Assembly: GCF_017591425.1 (NCBI RefSeq)
Contig: NW_024466607.1
Coordinates: 14,392,501-14,456,500 of the forward strand
Reading direction: 5' to 3'
DNA: 64,000 nucleotides
Source of the DNA: Ochotona curzoniae
Taxonomy: Eukaryota > Chordata > Mammalia > Lagomorpha > Ochotonidae
The notes under the pieces are model-generated. The model was given only the letters and a program-made list of their open reading frames with translations, was not told the origin of the DNA and made no database searches. Below, piece after piece: positions 22,101 through 33,260 of the stretch. Position numbers and translations under genes: made by a program. Numbering within the stretch: the stretch's first letter is position 1; every line of letters begins with the position of its first letter.

Positions 22101-25100
22101 GCGCTTGGGTCGTTCTCTGATGCTTTCCCAGGCCACAAGCGGGGAGCTGGATGGGAAGTGAAACAGCTAGGACACAAATCAGTGCCCATATGGGATGCTG
22201 GGGCTTGCAGGTGAAGGATTAGCCAGCTGAGCCATTATGCTAGCCCCACATAATTCATGTTTAAAGCAGATCATAACCCAGCATATATCTGCGGCACTTC
22301 CCATCCAGCTCCCTGATTACGGCCTGGAAAAGCAGCAGAAGAAGAAACCAAGGCCTTGGGCCCCTACACCCATATAAGAGATTTAGAAGAAGCCCCTGGC
22401 TTCTGGCTTCAGACCAGCTCGGCTCTGCTGATATATGGCCATCTGGGAAGTGAACCAGTGGGTGAAGACTTCTCTCTTTCTCCTCTCTCTCAATCTCTCA
22501 AACAAAAATAAACAAATCTTGAAAGACCAAAAAATACACTCAGAGATGACAATGTCTTTACTCAGGATACACTGGCAACGTGTGGCAGAAGTGGGCCTGT
22601 GGCAACAGCACATGGGAGCAGTCCCATCGGACAAAGTGCCAACTGTCCTTTTAATTTGGAGGGATTTATTTGTCAGCAATAGCAACCAAGCAGGAGCAGT
22701 GAGGGTAGACCAAGAGGTTTCTTGGCCCGCCAGAGTGAAGCCAAGACTCCAAGCAAATAAACCAAGCCATCACTACACGAGCCTGAGCCTTTCTAAGCAT
22801 AGGAGGGCACAGGGGAGAGCGGCTCTCACCTTCAGGTCCCCGCACACGGTTGCTCTGCAGTAGTGGACAAAGTCCAGCACGGCCACCACACCCACGCCCA
22901 GGCTCAGCAACACACTGAGGTCGTCCACCAGCAGCACGGGGCACCGCCATGCAGCCTTCCCACTGTCTGTGGGTGTCAGGGCCTCCTTCACAAACGTGTA
23001 TAACGGTTTCAGGTCCCCAGCACTGGCCTCCCTAGAGAGAGAGGACAAAAGTCATCAGAGCTCACTCTTTTCTACAAATGTGGACACGGAACCAATGGCA
23101 GGACTAGAGTAGGCCAAGAACCATGGCGCTGTCCTTGGCACCAGGGTTCTCAACCTGAAAGAGAAGCGGCATGCAGGCGCGAGCCGAGTCAGATTCACTT
23201 TGGTTCAAACATTGCCTGAAGCCTCCTAAGTGCAAAGTACTGTGTTAGAAATTGCAGGGACACAGGGACCTGCATCATGGTACAGTAAGCTAAGCTGCCG
23301 CCTGCAATGTCGGCATCCAATGTGGACAGCAGTTCAAAACCCAGTCACTGTACTTCCAATCCATCTCCCTGCTAATACGCCTGGGAAATCCACAGAGGAT
23401 GGCCCAAGTGCTTGGGTCCCTACGCTCACTTCGGAGACCCAGAGGAAACTCTCTCCCCTTCTCTATTAACTCTGTTCTTCAAACAAATAAAAATAAATTC
23501 AAACAAACAAAACCTGGAGGGCACAAGAACAAACATCTCTGTGGCCTTAAGAGACACAGCCTGGAGCCCAGGAGCTGAGGGTATTTGGAAGGTCAACTCA
23601 GATTAGGCAAGCAGGAGAAGCCTGCACTTACTGCCCTGATGGGGTGGAGCACGAAATACACTAAACACACACACACACCACCAGATAATATTTAGACTTG
23701 CAGGTCACATGGTCTCTATCTCAACTCTTCACGTTACTTTACTGCAAAACAGGCAGGGATGGCACTCCAGTAAAGGAACATAGCTGTGCTCCAATACTAC
23801 ATCGTTTCTGGATGCAGGACACTGGCCCACAGCCCCTGGTTTGCTGATCCTGCAACCAGCCAAGAACAGAGCAAAGGCATGTGCTGGGGAATTTAAGCCA
23901 GGGCTGGAGATCAAAGCATCTTGTTCTACTGTATTGCCCACGGCCAGGGCCAGCCAAGCGCTTTCCCACAAGGCTGTAGCACCAGCAGAAGTGTCACACA
24001 GCAGCCCTGGTATCTGGGCATACCTGCCAGCTGGGCACTTCCGGGCTGCGCCCCTGGCCGGCTGACTGACCTGAGGAACTGCAGTGGGTGTGGATCCTCC
24101 TGAGCCTGAAAGAAGACGTCCACCGAGGACCGGAGACCCTCAAGGAACACCAGCTGCCCTCGCTCCCGTGCAGCGGTCAGGCTGACGCCCTGAGGGGGAT
24201 GGAGAGAAGAAGTCAGCACCCTGGCCGGCTGAGGAGCCCACCCCCAACCCGACCCCAGTCACCATCCGGGCCTCCCTCAGGCCTGTGTCTGCACCAGCAC
24301 GCTCCTGTCCCACATTCCTCTGCTCTTCTTACCTGCACGTCCATTTACTACTCCCATTAAAACAAAAAGGGGGAGGGAGTTGGTGGCCATTACCCAATGC
24401 TGTTTTTCAACTTGTAACAGTGATGCAGATACCATTTTCAATGGTATATGTTTACAAAATTAAGCATACTGAAGAACAATAAAAGGCAAGTAATAATGTG
24501 GTGATTTGAGTGCTCAAAGTCTGGAAAATGTCAGCACAGGACAACGGGCCAGCTTTGATGGCAATGAGTTGCTTGTTTTTAAAAGATTTATTTTTGAAAG
24601 GCAGAATTACAGAAAATGAAAGACACACAGATCTGTCCTTGCAGTGCTGGTACTGCAGGCTGAAGCGTAGTCTACTACGTCATGGTGCCAGACCCTGACC
24701 TGAGTTTTTCTTTTCCTTTTTAAGATTTATTATTTTTTTAAAGATTCATTTATTTTAATTGCAAAGGGTCCCAAGGCTTTGGGCCATTCTCGACTGCTTT
24801 CCCAGGCCACAAGCAGGAAGCTGGATGGGAAGCGGGGCTGATGGGATTAAAACTGGGACTCATATGGAATCCTGGCATGTGCAAGACGAGGACTTTAGCT
24901 GCTAGGCCATGCCGCCAGGCCCCCTGTCCTGAGTTTTAAGCAACAAAGCCAGAACCCTAGTGGAGGCTGAAATACAGTGAGAACTCATCATGAGGAAGCG
25001 CCACTGCTCTTTTCCCTCTCCTTTGCCTGGACAGCACTCTGCTGGAGTTAGCGTGACAGGAATCTCGAGGCCCTCGGTCAGCAAATTTGGCCCTTGAAGT

Positions 25101-28100
25101 ACCAGGTGAGGTCTGCTCCTGGTCCTGGGCACAACCTCTCGACTCTGCTGTGGTAAAGTGGCAGCGACCCGAAACAATTTAACCATGACTGAGTCTGACT
25201 GTGTCCCATGATGCTTGGGTTACCAAAAACGGGGAACCTAGACATTTTGTTTGTCTGCCCCTGCTTCAGACCACCACGGCTTGAATGCGGCTTGTCACGG
25301 ACCACCCAGGCAAAATTCCCTTCAGACCCCTTCTTAAATGCAGGTGCCTGATTGGCTGGTGCAAATGACAGAATGTGACCCTGCACTGGCTGGAACACAC
25401 AAGAGTCAAGTCTGAGCTCATCCCGGGCAAGGTTTCTTAGGGCTTCCCATCTAGATGAATGGGCTCAAACCCCGGCCACAGAGAAAATCACAAGCTATGT
25501 GGCCCAACCTTAGAATGCGTGTATCAGGACTAAACTTCCTCAGTTGCTGACGCGTGTGCAGCAGACAGCCTGTCCAGCTGCATAACGAAGACATCACAGC
25601 GGCTCAACTAGGCCAGCAGGGGATGTCAAATGCCTCATCAGAGGATGGAAAACACAACAGGATTCACAAGTTTCCTGACCAAGCTTTTCAGCAAGTGTCT
25701 GGTTTGTGGATACTCGGAGGTGGATTTGGTCAGCGAGCAGACCTTGGAAAGATTTTCACAACCCTGCAGCAATGAAGCCTACTATGTCAGAACTATCAAA
25801 ATCCGGCTCAGTGGCGAAATCCTCGCCTTGCAAGGACTAGCATTCTAGCTGCTCCACCTCCCTTCCCAGCCAGCTCCCTGCTTGTGGCCTGGGAAAGCAG
25901 TGGAGGACGGCCTAAAGCCTTGGGATATTGCACCCACATGGGAGACCAGGAGGAAGCTCCTTGCTCCCGGCTCCTGGCTTCAGATTGGCACAGGTCTGGC
26001 CATTGCAGCCACTTGGGGAGTGAATCAATCAAACGAGGTTCCTAACTCTCACTCCTGCCCGTGCTCCACAGGAGGCTGCTGGGGAGAGGCACTCCCGCTC
26101 TAGCACATCACACCCCAGGGCTCATGTGTGCTATTCCCACTGTGATGACAGCGCAAAGGGAAAAGCAAACAGCAAAAGCCCTTCTATGAATGGAAGCAAT
26201 GGAAGCAGATGGCTTTCTTGGCTGGAACACCGATGCCAGAGCTGCAGCAGCGTCTCAGAGGCCCCAGAAGCGATGTGTGTTCCTGCCCAGACTCTGCTCC
26301 CGGGTCCTCGCCCTCACTTCTGGCACTTGTCCCTCCTCTGCCAAGGATGGCTGAGATCAAGGTCAGCCTTCTCTGGCATCCTCCCTTCCCTCCCTCCTTC
26401 CAGTAGAGAGGAGGCAGTGAATTGGCCCACAGTAACACCGGCATTTCAAGGTCAATGCTGACGGGTGGCCCGGTTCTCTCCCTAAGCATAATCTAATAAT
26501 AATAATTACAAGCAGAAGCAGCAACCACCGCTGCCTGTTTCTCTTCAGCTCCCACTTGCAAGCTGTAAACAGGTCATAGGTCACAGGTCACAGTCCAGGC
26601 TAGGTCAGACGCTTCCCCTAGCCTTAGTCTCATCAGTCCACATCACGATAAAGTGAGGGTCACCCAACAAAAGTCTCACAGCCTATACTTAGGGAGGCAC
26701 ACTGGGAAGCCCCCAGTCTGGCAGTGGACTAAGCCGTGATCTCCAACTCAGAAGGACCGAGACTGAAGTTGCTGCTGAGAAGAAAACCTTCACAAGTGGA
26801 GAATCAGGACAGAAGGGGACAGTGAACCGACACCCACCAACCACGAACTCTCCAAGATCCCAAGGTCTGCTAAAGCCCCCACCCCGACAGGAAGGCCCGG
26901 GGGGCTCCGCACAGAGGTTGAACCTGCTTACCAGCTTCTGTCCCACGACATTATAGTGACTGAAGGACTGGAGGAGCGCCACAAAGCAGACTTTACAGTT
27001 AGCTAGAAAACAGAAACACACTGTTCACACGTCCAGAACAAAAAGCCAAGATGTGGATCTGCAACCTAACAACTCTAAAGTCTAAAACAGACTTTTTCTA
27101 TGTATCAGTTCTGCGTCCTTCCATTTTATTTAAAAGGCAAAGAGACAGAGCACAGAGATCCCATCCACTGGTTGACTTCCTAAACAACCTGGAAGCAAAG
27201 AGCTCATCCAGTGTTTAGGACCCAAACACCTGAGCCATCACCTGCTGCTTCCCAGAACAGTAGTAGGAAGCTGGAACCAGGAGCAGAGCCAGACCTGAAA
27301 CTTAGTCATTCCAATTTATAATGTAGGCAACCCAATTTGTATCTTTCTTCCCATCTTTCTTTTCTTCTTTTTCATTTTTTTTTTTAAGGCAGAGTGCCAC
27401 AGATAGAGATTTTTCCATCCACTGATTGACTTCCCAAATGGCCACAATGGCCGGAGCTGAGCTGATCTGAAGCCAGGAGCCAGGCTCTTCTTCCAGGTCA
27501 CCCACATGGGTGCAGAGGCCCAAGTCAAGTCACATTGCACTGGTGTACAACGCATACTAGCAGAGGACCAGATCAAAAGCAAAGCAGCCAGGACTTGAAT
27601 TGGTTGCCCCTGCAACTGGTTGTCTTCATGGCTGCCCCTGAGATATTCTTGTCAAATGTATTATTAGGCATGTCATTTTGTTCTACTGCGGGGGCTGGCA
27701 TTGTGGCTTAGCAAGTTAGGTTTCTGGTCTGCAGTGCTGGGATCCCCTGTGGTAGCCAGTTTGAGTCCTGGCTGCTCTACTTTCAAATCAGCTCTTAGCT
27801 AATGTGCCTCAAAGGTGGTGGAAAATGGAGCAGGTATTTGGGCCGTCATATAGCCACATGGGAGACCCAGAAGAGGCTTCTGTCTCCTGGCTTTGGCCTG
27901 GTTCAGTCATGTCCCTTGTGGCCATATGGAAAATGAGCCAATGAATTGCTTCCGAAAATTTTTTGTGTGCATTCTATAGTAAACATTTGTATTTTTGCTG
28001 ATGTAACAGGAGTATAAAGAGATCTCCCATAGTTCATCATGGCAAATAGAACTAAAAAGATGTATTTTGATGCCAAAATATTTTTAAATATATATGCACA

Positions 28101-30598
28101 GTTGTGGGGTTTTTTTTTCCCCCCATGGTACACATTTCCATGAATTTTCTGAAGATTCCTCACACACACAACTGATTTTGGGGGAACTTATCTCACATGC
28201 AAGAGGAAATAGGAAAGGCAAAAAATTTCAGGCACCTGGTTGAAACTTACGGAGCCTAATAATTTACATGAAGACTCTCTTGTTTCTCCTATGCTAACAG
28301 TCACATCATCTGAGGAAGAAAAGCACCTGTAAAACTAGGCTTAGAGGGTCCGGTGCGGTTAAGGTCCTCGCCTTAAACACCCAGGATCCCATATGGATGC
28401 CAGTTCTAACCCTGGCAGCCCTGCCTCCCATTCAGCTCCCTGCTTGTGGCCTGGGAAAGCAGTCGAGGACTGTCCCAATCCTCGGGACCCTGGAACCGCG
28501 TGGGAGACTGGCTCCCGGCTTCGTATTGGCTCAGCTCCAGCCGCTGCGCCCACTTGGGGAGTGAACCATCAGATGGAAGATCTTCCTCTCTGTCTCTCCT
28601 CTCTGTATATCCGCCTTTCCAATTAAAAATAAATAAGTAAATAAATCTTTAAAAAAAAAACTAGGCTTACTACAATGTGCACCTGTGCACCAGAGGTCTC
28701 TCCTGGCACACATTGTGTAGTCCTCTGACACACAAGTCTTCCTTTTCATTGGGCACTCTTCTTTTTTCTCATCTATTTCCGGGTAGAAACTGCAGTGGCC
28801 ATGTTCCTCAAGCAGCTGGGGCCCAGTGTCAACGGCATTGCGCACCCATAGCCCTCAAGGATGAGAGGCCAGGGGGATGGCTAACTAACAGGCCTCATAG
28901 AGAGAACCACTGCACACGGTGGGAAAGGGAAGGCGGCCATGTGGTCCATGGGCACCTGGTGCTCTCAGGTGGGGATGGTGGGAAGTGGACGGGCTAGTCA
29001 GCTGTTGCCTAATCACACAGCCCTTGGTCACACCAACACTGAAGTCTTGACCAGCAGGCCAGGCCCTCTTCTCATCGCTTCCTGCTCCACTCTTTGGTCT
29101 GTCTATTACCTCTACTGCATCAGCAAGTCTGGTACCTTTGAGGTAGAACGAGAGAAAGTGATGCACAAGGAAGCTGCCATCGGTCTTGGCATCACAGAGC
29201 AGAGTCAGTGTCCCCTAAAAAGCAAAAACACACCAAGATGAGGCCGCCAGGGTAGAAAGCATCACTGTGACACCCCTCCATCTCCACAGCTGCGGAACAT
29301 ATCTTCACATGACATATAGAACAAGTCGAGATTATAAAATAACAACCAAAAAATGACTAGGGACCACTATGAAGCATGAAGCAACCCCACCTCCACCTTC
29401 CCATGGCAAAACCACAGAATAAAACTCCCTCTCTTCCTCACCCCTCACCTCACCACAGTGACTCAAAGGTCCCCAGACTCAGGAGTGAAATGAAGCTTTT
29501 TACACGTTGGACATCAGTGAGAACCACAGACCGCTGGCCTGGAGAGCCCTCCCAGACAAGGTCTTCTGGCCACAGTTCCTTCCTACTTTGTCACTGCAAT
29601 GCCAACCCTGCCTTGTACAGTCAGGGAGAGGGGAGAAAAGCTACGTTCACAAAGATCTCCCGGGCTCTCTGCATGAGGCCACACCATGGTGTGCTGAGTC
29701 CTGGAGAGACTGTTAATGGCAACAGCCACCTGGCTGGTTCTGGCCAATTCTCTAGCACCCAGGCTGGTTGATTTTTTTTTCCCCCTTTCTAACTTATCAA
29801 CAAAATACACAAGACCAAGTTGTCAGACTCAGGAGGTTCCTCTCCTCGAGCTATCACTGTGTAAGCGCTTGGTAAATGGGGCCAGCAGGGTACGCAGGGC
29901 CACCTGGGGACCTGGCCGGGCAGCACCTGCTGGGCCGCTGAGATTCACCACGAAAAGTGTTAGCGGAAGATTTAGCAGGCGGCCCTGTGGGTACCCAGAG
30001 GAAGAGGTTATTTCATTAGCAGCACAAGATTATGGAGGAAGGCCGAGATGCGTGAAAATGGAGATCGAGGTGTCCGGGAATGCGAAAGGGTGAAGACCCG
30101 GCTGCCCGGGGTTGCGGAACAGAAGGAACACATACGGGGCGGCAGCGGTCGGTGGAAGCCCGGGGGCTCCGGGAACCTAGGAAGCTGGGCCCGTGAGGAT
30201 CGCTGAGACGCCCCCATCTCTTCCAGCCTGTTCAGGGAGCCGGGGACCCTCACCCTCGTGAGCACGTACAGGGTTTCCCGCACACACACGGGAAAGCTGG
30301 GCAGAGGTTGGGCCAAAGATTCCTGGGGCTTGAAGGGATGGCGCGGCCTGTGAGAAAATCCAAGTCCCACAAACCCACCCTCCCGCGGGCCCGAGTCTCC
30401 ACGCCAAGCCCGGGCGGCCCTCCACAAACTACAACTCCCAGATACCCCGGGGCAGGAAGCGGGCGTGCCTGAGCCGGGTCGCACGCGCTGTATCCCGGAT
30501 GCACCTCTGCACCATGCCCCCCCGCGTCCCGCACGACCTCTAACCTGCTCCGGCCTGTCGGGGGCGGTGTCGAGGAGGTTATTAAGTTCCGGGAACAT
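18995..30598 (-). CDS. ELP6: ELP6, Elongator complex subunit 6 (complete, 7 coding exons)
   Basis: ELP6 is one of the three RecA-fold subunits (ELP4-5-6) forming the ring of Elongator, the complex that starts carboxymethyl modification of wobble uridine in tRNAs. Coding exons on the minus strand are 30598-30545, 29214-29136, 27002-26932, 24189-24071, 23031-22830, 20978-20832 and 19123-18995. All introns are GT-AG and phases match. The exons sum to 801 nt, giving 266 residues and a TGA, the length I recall for human ELP6. Landmarks are the N-terminus MFPELNNLL, a DGSFLVHHFLSFYLK segment (about 30-44), LLVDDLSVLLSL at the Walker B-like strand (about 141-152), NDILLNGLSHQSHLILRAEG, and a C-terminus ending in SPAVL. 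No Walker A (GxxxxGKT) is seen, as expected for this ATPase-like but degenerate family. SINE-rich introns surround intact exons. Confidence 0.96.
19404..19739 (+). repeat. C-SINE in ELP6 intron 6
   Basis: Head TGGGCCCGGCGCCATGGCC, tail AACAAAAATAAATAAATC. Confidence 0.95.
19749..20435 (+). repeat. Old C-SINE split by a younger SINE
   Basis: The body is 19749-20067 and the tail AACCAATCAATCTTGAAAG resumes at 20411. Confidence 0.8.
20068..20410 (-). repeat. C-SINE inserted in the tail of an older SINE
   Basis: Flanked by AACCAATC at 20060-20067 and 20411-20418. It ends GCCATGCCACCGGGCCC. Closely related to the copy at 17212. Confidence 0.93.
20832..20978 (-). CDS. ELP6: ELP6 coding exon 6
   Basis: The acceptor is TTTTGTAG|GGA and the donor GGGCAG|GTATAT. 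The exon encodes GNVVALVHESRDMEDEDNDI and continues through GLATGFCKDVHGQ (residues 176-224). Confidence 0.95.
21915..22247 (-). repeat. C-SINE in ELP6 intron 5
   Basis: TTTTTAAGATTTGTTTACTT to GAGCCATTATGCTAGCCCC. Confidence 0.9.
22290..22526 (+). repeat. C-SINE, 5'-truncated
   Basis: Starts at GCGGCACTTCCCATCCAGC, tail AAACAAAAATAAACAAATC. Confidence 0.85.
22830..23031 (-). CDS. ELP6: ELP6 coding exon 5
   Basis: The acceptor is CTCTCTAG|GGA and the donor AAG|GTGAGA. This is the longest exon (202 nt) and carries the LLVDDLSVLLSLG strand and a DFVHYCRATVC segment. Confidence 0.95.
23263..23512 (+). repeat. C-SINE, old copy in ELP6 intron 4
   Basis: GGGACCTGCATCATGGTACAG to CAAACAAATAAAAATAAAT. 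Confidence 0.8.
24071..24189 (-). CDS. ELP6: ELP6 coding exon 4
   Basis: The acceptor is CCCCCTCAG|GGC and the donor CCTCAG|GTCAGT. The exon encodes residues 69-107, beginning GVSLTAARERGQLVFLEGL, and shares the Arg108 codon with exon 5. Confidence 0.94.
24580..24712 (-). repeat. C-SINE, internally deleted
   Basis: The A-tail side (AAAGATTTATTTTTGAAAGG) joins directly to the head side (TCATGGTGCCAGACCCTGAC). Confidence 0.65.
24713..24925 (-). repeat. C-SINE, internally deleted
   Basis: Tail AAAGATTCATTTATTTTAAT joins to AAAGGGTCCCAAGGCTTTGG, then continues to GCCATGCCGCCAGGCCCC. Imperfect flanking repeats (CCTGACCTGAGTTTT / CCTGTCCTGAGTTTT) mark the insertion. Confidence 0.85.
25560..25802 (+). 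mobile_element. Lagomorph LINE-1 3' UTR fragment
   Basis: AAGCTTTTCAGCAAGTGTCTGG, GACCTTGGAAAGATTTTCAC and CTATGTCAGAACTATC parallel the element at 5746. Confidence 0.6.
25803..26038 (+). repeat. C-SINE, 3'-truncated
   Basis: CCGGCTCAGTGGCGAAATCC to GGGGAGTGAATCAATCAAACG. The pyrimidine-rich end and A-tail are missing. Confidence 0.85.
26932..27002 (-). CDS. ELP6: ELP6 coding exon 3
   Basis: The acceptor is TTTTCTAG|CT and the donor CTG|GTAAGC. The exon encodes NCKVCFVALLQSFSHYNVVG, ending QKL at residue 68. Confidence 0.93.
27125..27310 (-). repeat. C-SINE, old copy
   Basis: TTTTATTTAAAAGGCAAAG to GGAAGCTGGAACCAGGAGC, beside ELP6 exon 3. Confidence 0.72.
27375..27640 (-). repeat. C-SINE
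   Basis: Begins with the T-run before AAGGCAGAGTGCCACAG and ends at GGACTTGAATTGGTTGCCC. Confidence 0.82.
27689..27950 (+). repeat. C-SINE, old copy
   Basis: GCGGGGGCTGGCATTGTGGC to AATGAGCCAATGAATTGC. Confidence 0.82.
27951..28165 (+). mobile_element. Probable mariner-like non-autonomous DNA element
   Basis: GATGTATTTTGATGCCAAAA then TATTTTTAAATATATATGCACA and the end CATTTCCATGAATTTTCTGAAG. A related segment is at about 58360-58456. The family name is uncertain. Confidence 0.45.
28344..28656 (+). repeat. C-SINE, 5'-shortened, in ELP6 intron 2
   Basis: Target duplication AAAACTAGGCTTA at 28331-28343 and 28657-28669, so the short head (GAGGGTCCGGTGCGG) is original. Confidence 0.94.
29136..29214 (-). 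CDS. ELP6: ELP6 coding exon 2
   Basis: The acceptor is TTTTTAG|GGG and the donor AAAG|GTACCA. The 79-nt exon encodes residues 19-44 (GTLTLLCDAKTDGSF onward) and leaves one base of the Ala45 codon. Confidence 0.93.
30428..30441 (+). promoter_or_regulatory. ZNF143/STAF-like motif
   Basis: ACTACAACTCCCAG differs by one base from the ACTACAATTCCCAG core typical of TSS-proximal ZNF143 sites. It lies about 100 bp inside intron 1 of ELP6. Confidence 0.6.
30545..30598 (-). CDS. ELP6: ELP6 coding exon 1
   Basis: The ATG at 30598 opens MFPELNNLLDTAPDRPEQ and the exon ends on a codon boundary at CAG|GTTAGA. The start lies inside the CpG island with no earlier in-frame homologous sequence, and it matches the known family N-terminus. 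Confidence 0.93.
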
Positions 30599-31085
30599 TC
30601 CCGAGCTCCGGGGGAACGGGGCCTTGGGGAAGAAACCGAGGTGCGGCGGGGACGACGGAAGCCGGGGAGCCACGAGCGACGGAGTGCGCATGTGCCGTCC
30701 TCTGCAGGGCGCCTGCAGCAGCCAATCAGGCGTGTCCGCGAGCCTCTCCGCGCGCATGCGCACGTCGTCTGGGGAGGCGGGCTAGGAGGAGGGCATCCAT
30801 GGCGGCCTTGCAGACCAACGTGCTGGGCTTCCCAAAAACAGGATGGAACTCACGCCTCGGCACTTTTTAAAAAGAAAAGTAAAAACCCAAGGGATTTGGC
30901 CAGCAGGCGTTGTCACTCTGGCTTCCTTACAGAGTACTGGTCCCCTGCTACAGCCGGGTACGCCGCGCGCTCCTCCACCCGCCTCCCCGGGCAGCCCGCT
31001 TCCCTCAGGTCTGCGATCCCGTGTACCCGAGTTATCTAACTCACCATGTCCTTTTTTTTTTTTCCTCTCATAAAACGTAAGTTTG

Positions 31086-31310
31086 TAGGCCCGGCGCGGA
31101 AACCACTAGGTTCTAACCCCGGCCGCCCGGCTTCCCATCCGACTGCCTGCCTGAGGCCTGGCACCGCAGGCGCGAGGGGGACATGGAGGCAACTTCCTGC
31201 TCGGATGCAGCCGCAGCCTATGGAAAAGGGAGTCAGACTACGCAATATTTCTCTGTTGTCTCCTGCTTCTACACAGCCTGTGTTTCCAATAAGGATTACG
31301 TTTGCCTTAA
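31086..31310 (+). repeat. C-SINE, degenerate
   Basis: GTAGGCCCGGCGCGGAAACC to TGTTTCCAATAAGGATTACG. Confidence 0.75.
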
Positions 31311-33137
31311 AATATGGGACGCGTGTTAATGTCTAAATTCACCTTGACTTCTTGGTAATGCACAAGCCCTAGACAACGTTTCAGAAGTCTAAAGGATACT
31401 CTATGTTGCAAAAGCTGTAGCTTGCTTGATCTTACTTTAAGGTTTAAACAGAAACCACTCAGACTGCGTCCTCCCCCTCTTACTCTCCGGAAAGGAGAGA
31501 AGAACGATCATCAATGGCAAAGGGCAGTTGCAGAAAGCAACACCCAAGCGCCGGCTTCACGCTCAGGGGAGGACGCTGCGTCTCCTCCTCGTGGTTTACG
31601 GTGCTCTACACGATCAGAGAAACTTCTCTAGTCACAGACTATAGAAATGATCCCTGAAAGTATAGTCTTACCGTTGTACTCGCCGGCTCTGCCACGCCTG
31701 CCCCCGACACTCACCTCTCAGTGACGGTGAGATGCCCTTTTTTTTATTTGTATTTTTACTTTGTGAAAGGTTAGATCGTTTCATTTTCAGCTAAATATTA
31801 TACAGCATATCGACCCGATGACGGGACACAGATCAAAAACGCTGCTTTTACTGACCAGTACTTTGGAGCCTTTCAGCGCAGCGCAGCATTATTAACATAT
31901 GCCCGCCCGTAGCCACGCCCACACGCGCCCGACCCCGCCCACAGGGCCAGGCTCATTCCTGGGCCGGTCTGCCATTCAGCAACAGTCGCTCAATTCCTAA
32001 TCCCGTTCCACCCTGGCAGCAACTGAAGGAGGACTGCTTAGTCCCCCTTTCTTACAGTGCTTGGTACGGCGTCTAAGGGAGTCACAGGGTTCCAATGGGT
32101 GTTTTTTTTGGGGGGAGCAGTAGGAGTAACCTGGTTGGTGCAGGGAGTTAAGCCGCTACCTGCAGCACTGGCATTGGCTAAGGGTTCCTGCTGGGGTCCG
32201 TGCGGTGGATGTGGAGGACACGAAGGTGTGAAAAGTATTGTTCCATTACAGGCGGGGCTGCAAGGGCTGCCTAGCAGGGCCCTGCGGGTATCTCTACAAC
32301 CCTGGGAGAACAGCAGGGTCATGAGACGCTGCGGAGGTCCGAGAGCCCCCTCTCCCCCGGCCCTGGATAAGGGTCCACTGCCAGGCCCAGACTGTAAGTC
32401 ACTGTCGCCACCGTTGCTACAAGGAGGTCAGCAACAGACCAAGATGGAGCGGTTCCAAACCAGGCCCTGTGCACACCTACTCACGGGGGAGACTGGCAAA
32501 GGAGAAGAGAACCCAGCTGTGCCAGCAGGCCGGCCATCCTTGGCTTCTCCTGTTGACCCTCACCGCGCAGGAGCGGTCTGGGCCAGTGTCAATGCCAGCA
32601 GGGAGGAGGCCTTGAAGGACGCCCGCCTAGAGGGACCCGCCACGGACCCTGAAAACTGACCGCAGCCCAGCTGGGGGTGAGGCACGCCTGGGCACACCCC
32701 CTCGCTGCCCAGAAAGGCCAGCAAGCTCAGCTCCGGCACCTGCCCCGCCTGGCACAGCGCAGGGTCACACAGCCGGGGCGGAGTGAACATGCCTCTGCCC
32801 AGGTGAGCTGAGGAGGCTCGCGGGGCCCACGCCACCACGGGCGTCGCCGCTGGGAAGGCAGAGCCTGGCGAGGACACGGCCGGCGAGACTCGGGGCAGGA
32901 CCTGGTGGGCGCTGGGTGTGGGACTCCGGGTCGGAACCGGCAGAACCCGACGAGGCTCCCCCAGGCGCCTTCCGTTCCTACAAGCGGCCGCGCTGGGCAG
33001 CAGCGGGGCGGGCTCTGGCCACGGCGCCATCCCGCGCGCCCGTCCCCGGAGCCGAGGAGAGGAGTCGCAGGCCTGGGCCGATAGTGACCCCATGGAGCCG
33101 CAGCCCCGACCACCGGGCAGAGAGGAACCGGCGGGGA
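31311..33137. other. Intergenic; no gene recognised
   Basis: GC-rich pockets with CACCC/GC boxes occur at about 31910-31945 and 32800-33120. A SINE head scrap at about 32125-32190 (GGGAGTTAAGCCGCTACCTG) is likely. The frames at 32057 and 32560-33093 match nothing I know. Confidence 0.55.
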
Positions 33138-33260
33138 TACGGCGGCCGGGAGGAGGCTACGGCGGCATGGGGCGTGGCTACGGCGGCCGGGAGGAGGCTA
33201 CGGCGGCATGGGGCGTGGCTACGGCGGCCGGGAAGAGGCTATGGCGGCATGGGGCGTGGC
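33138..33260 (+). repeat. Minisatellite, 41-bp unit, three copies
   Basis: Units start at 33138, 33179 and 33220, each beginning TACGGCGGCCGGGAGGAGG and continuing through CATGGGGCGTGGC. The third carries a single-base change (GAAGAGG). Confidence 0.9.

Larger units (their letters stand above)
30180..31020. promoter_or_regulatory. ELP6: ELP6 CpG-island promoter
   Basis: The CpG-rich block spans exon 1. Upstream of the ATG on the minus strand are a CCAAT box (ATTGG in minus orientation, about 30722-30726) and a perfect NRF1 palindrome (CGCGCATGCGCA, 30751-30762). There is no TATA box. A CCATGGCGGCC stretch at about 30798 resembles a YY1 context and could serve transcription to the right. Confidence 0.75.

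Noticed and set aside
29716..30093. 125-codon plus-strand frame in ELP6 intron 1
   Set aside because: No recognisable similarity and antisense to the gene; the sequence just looks intronic.
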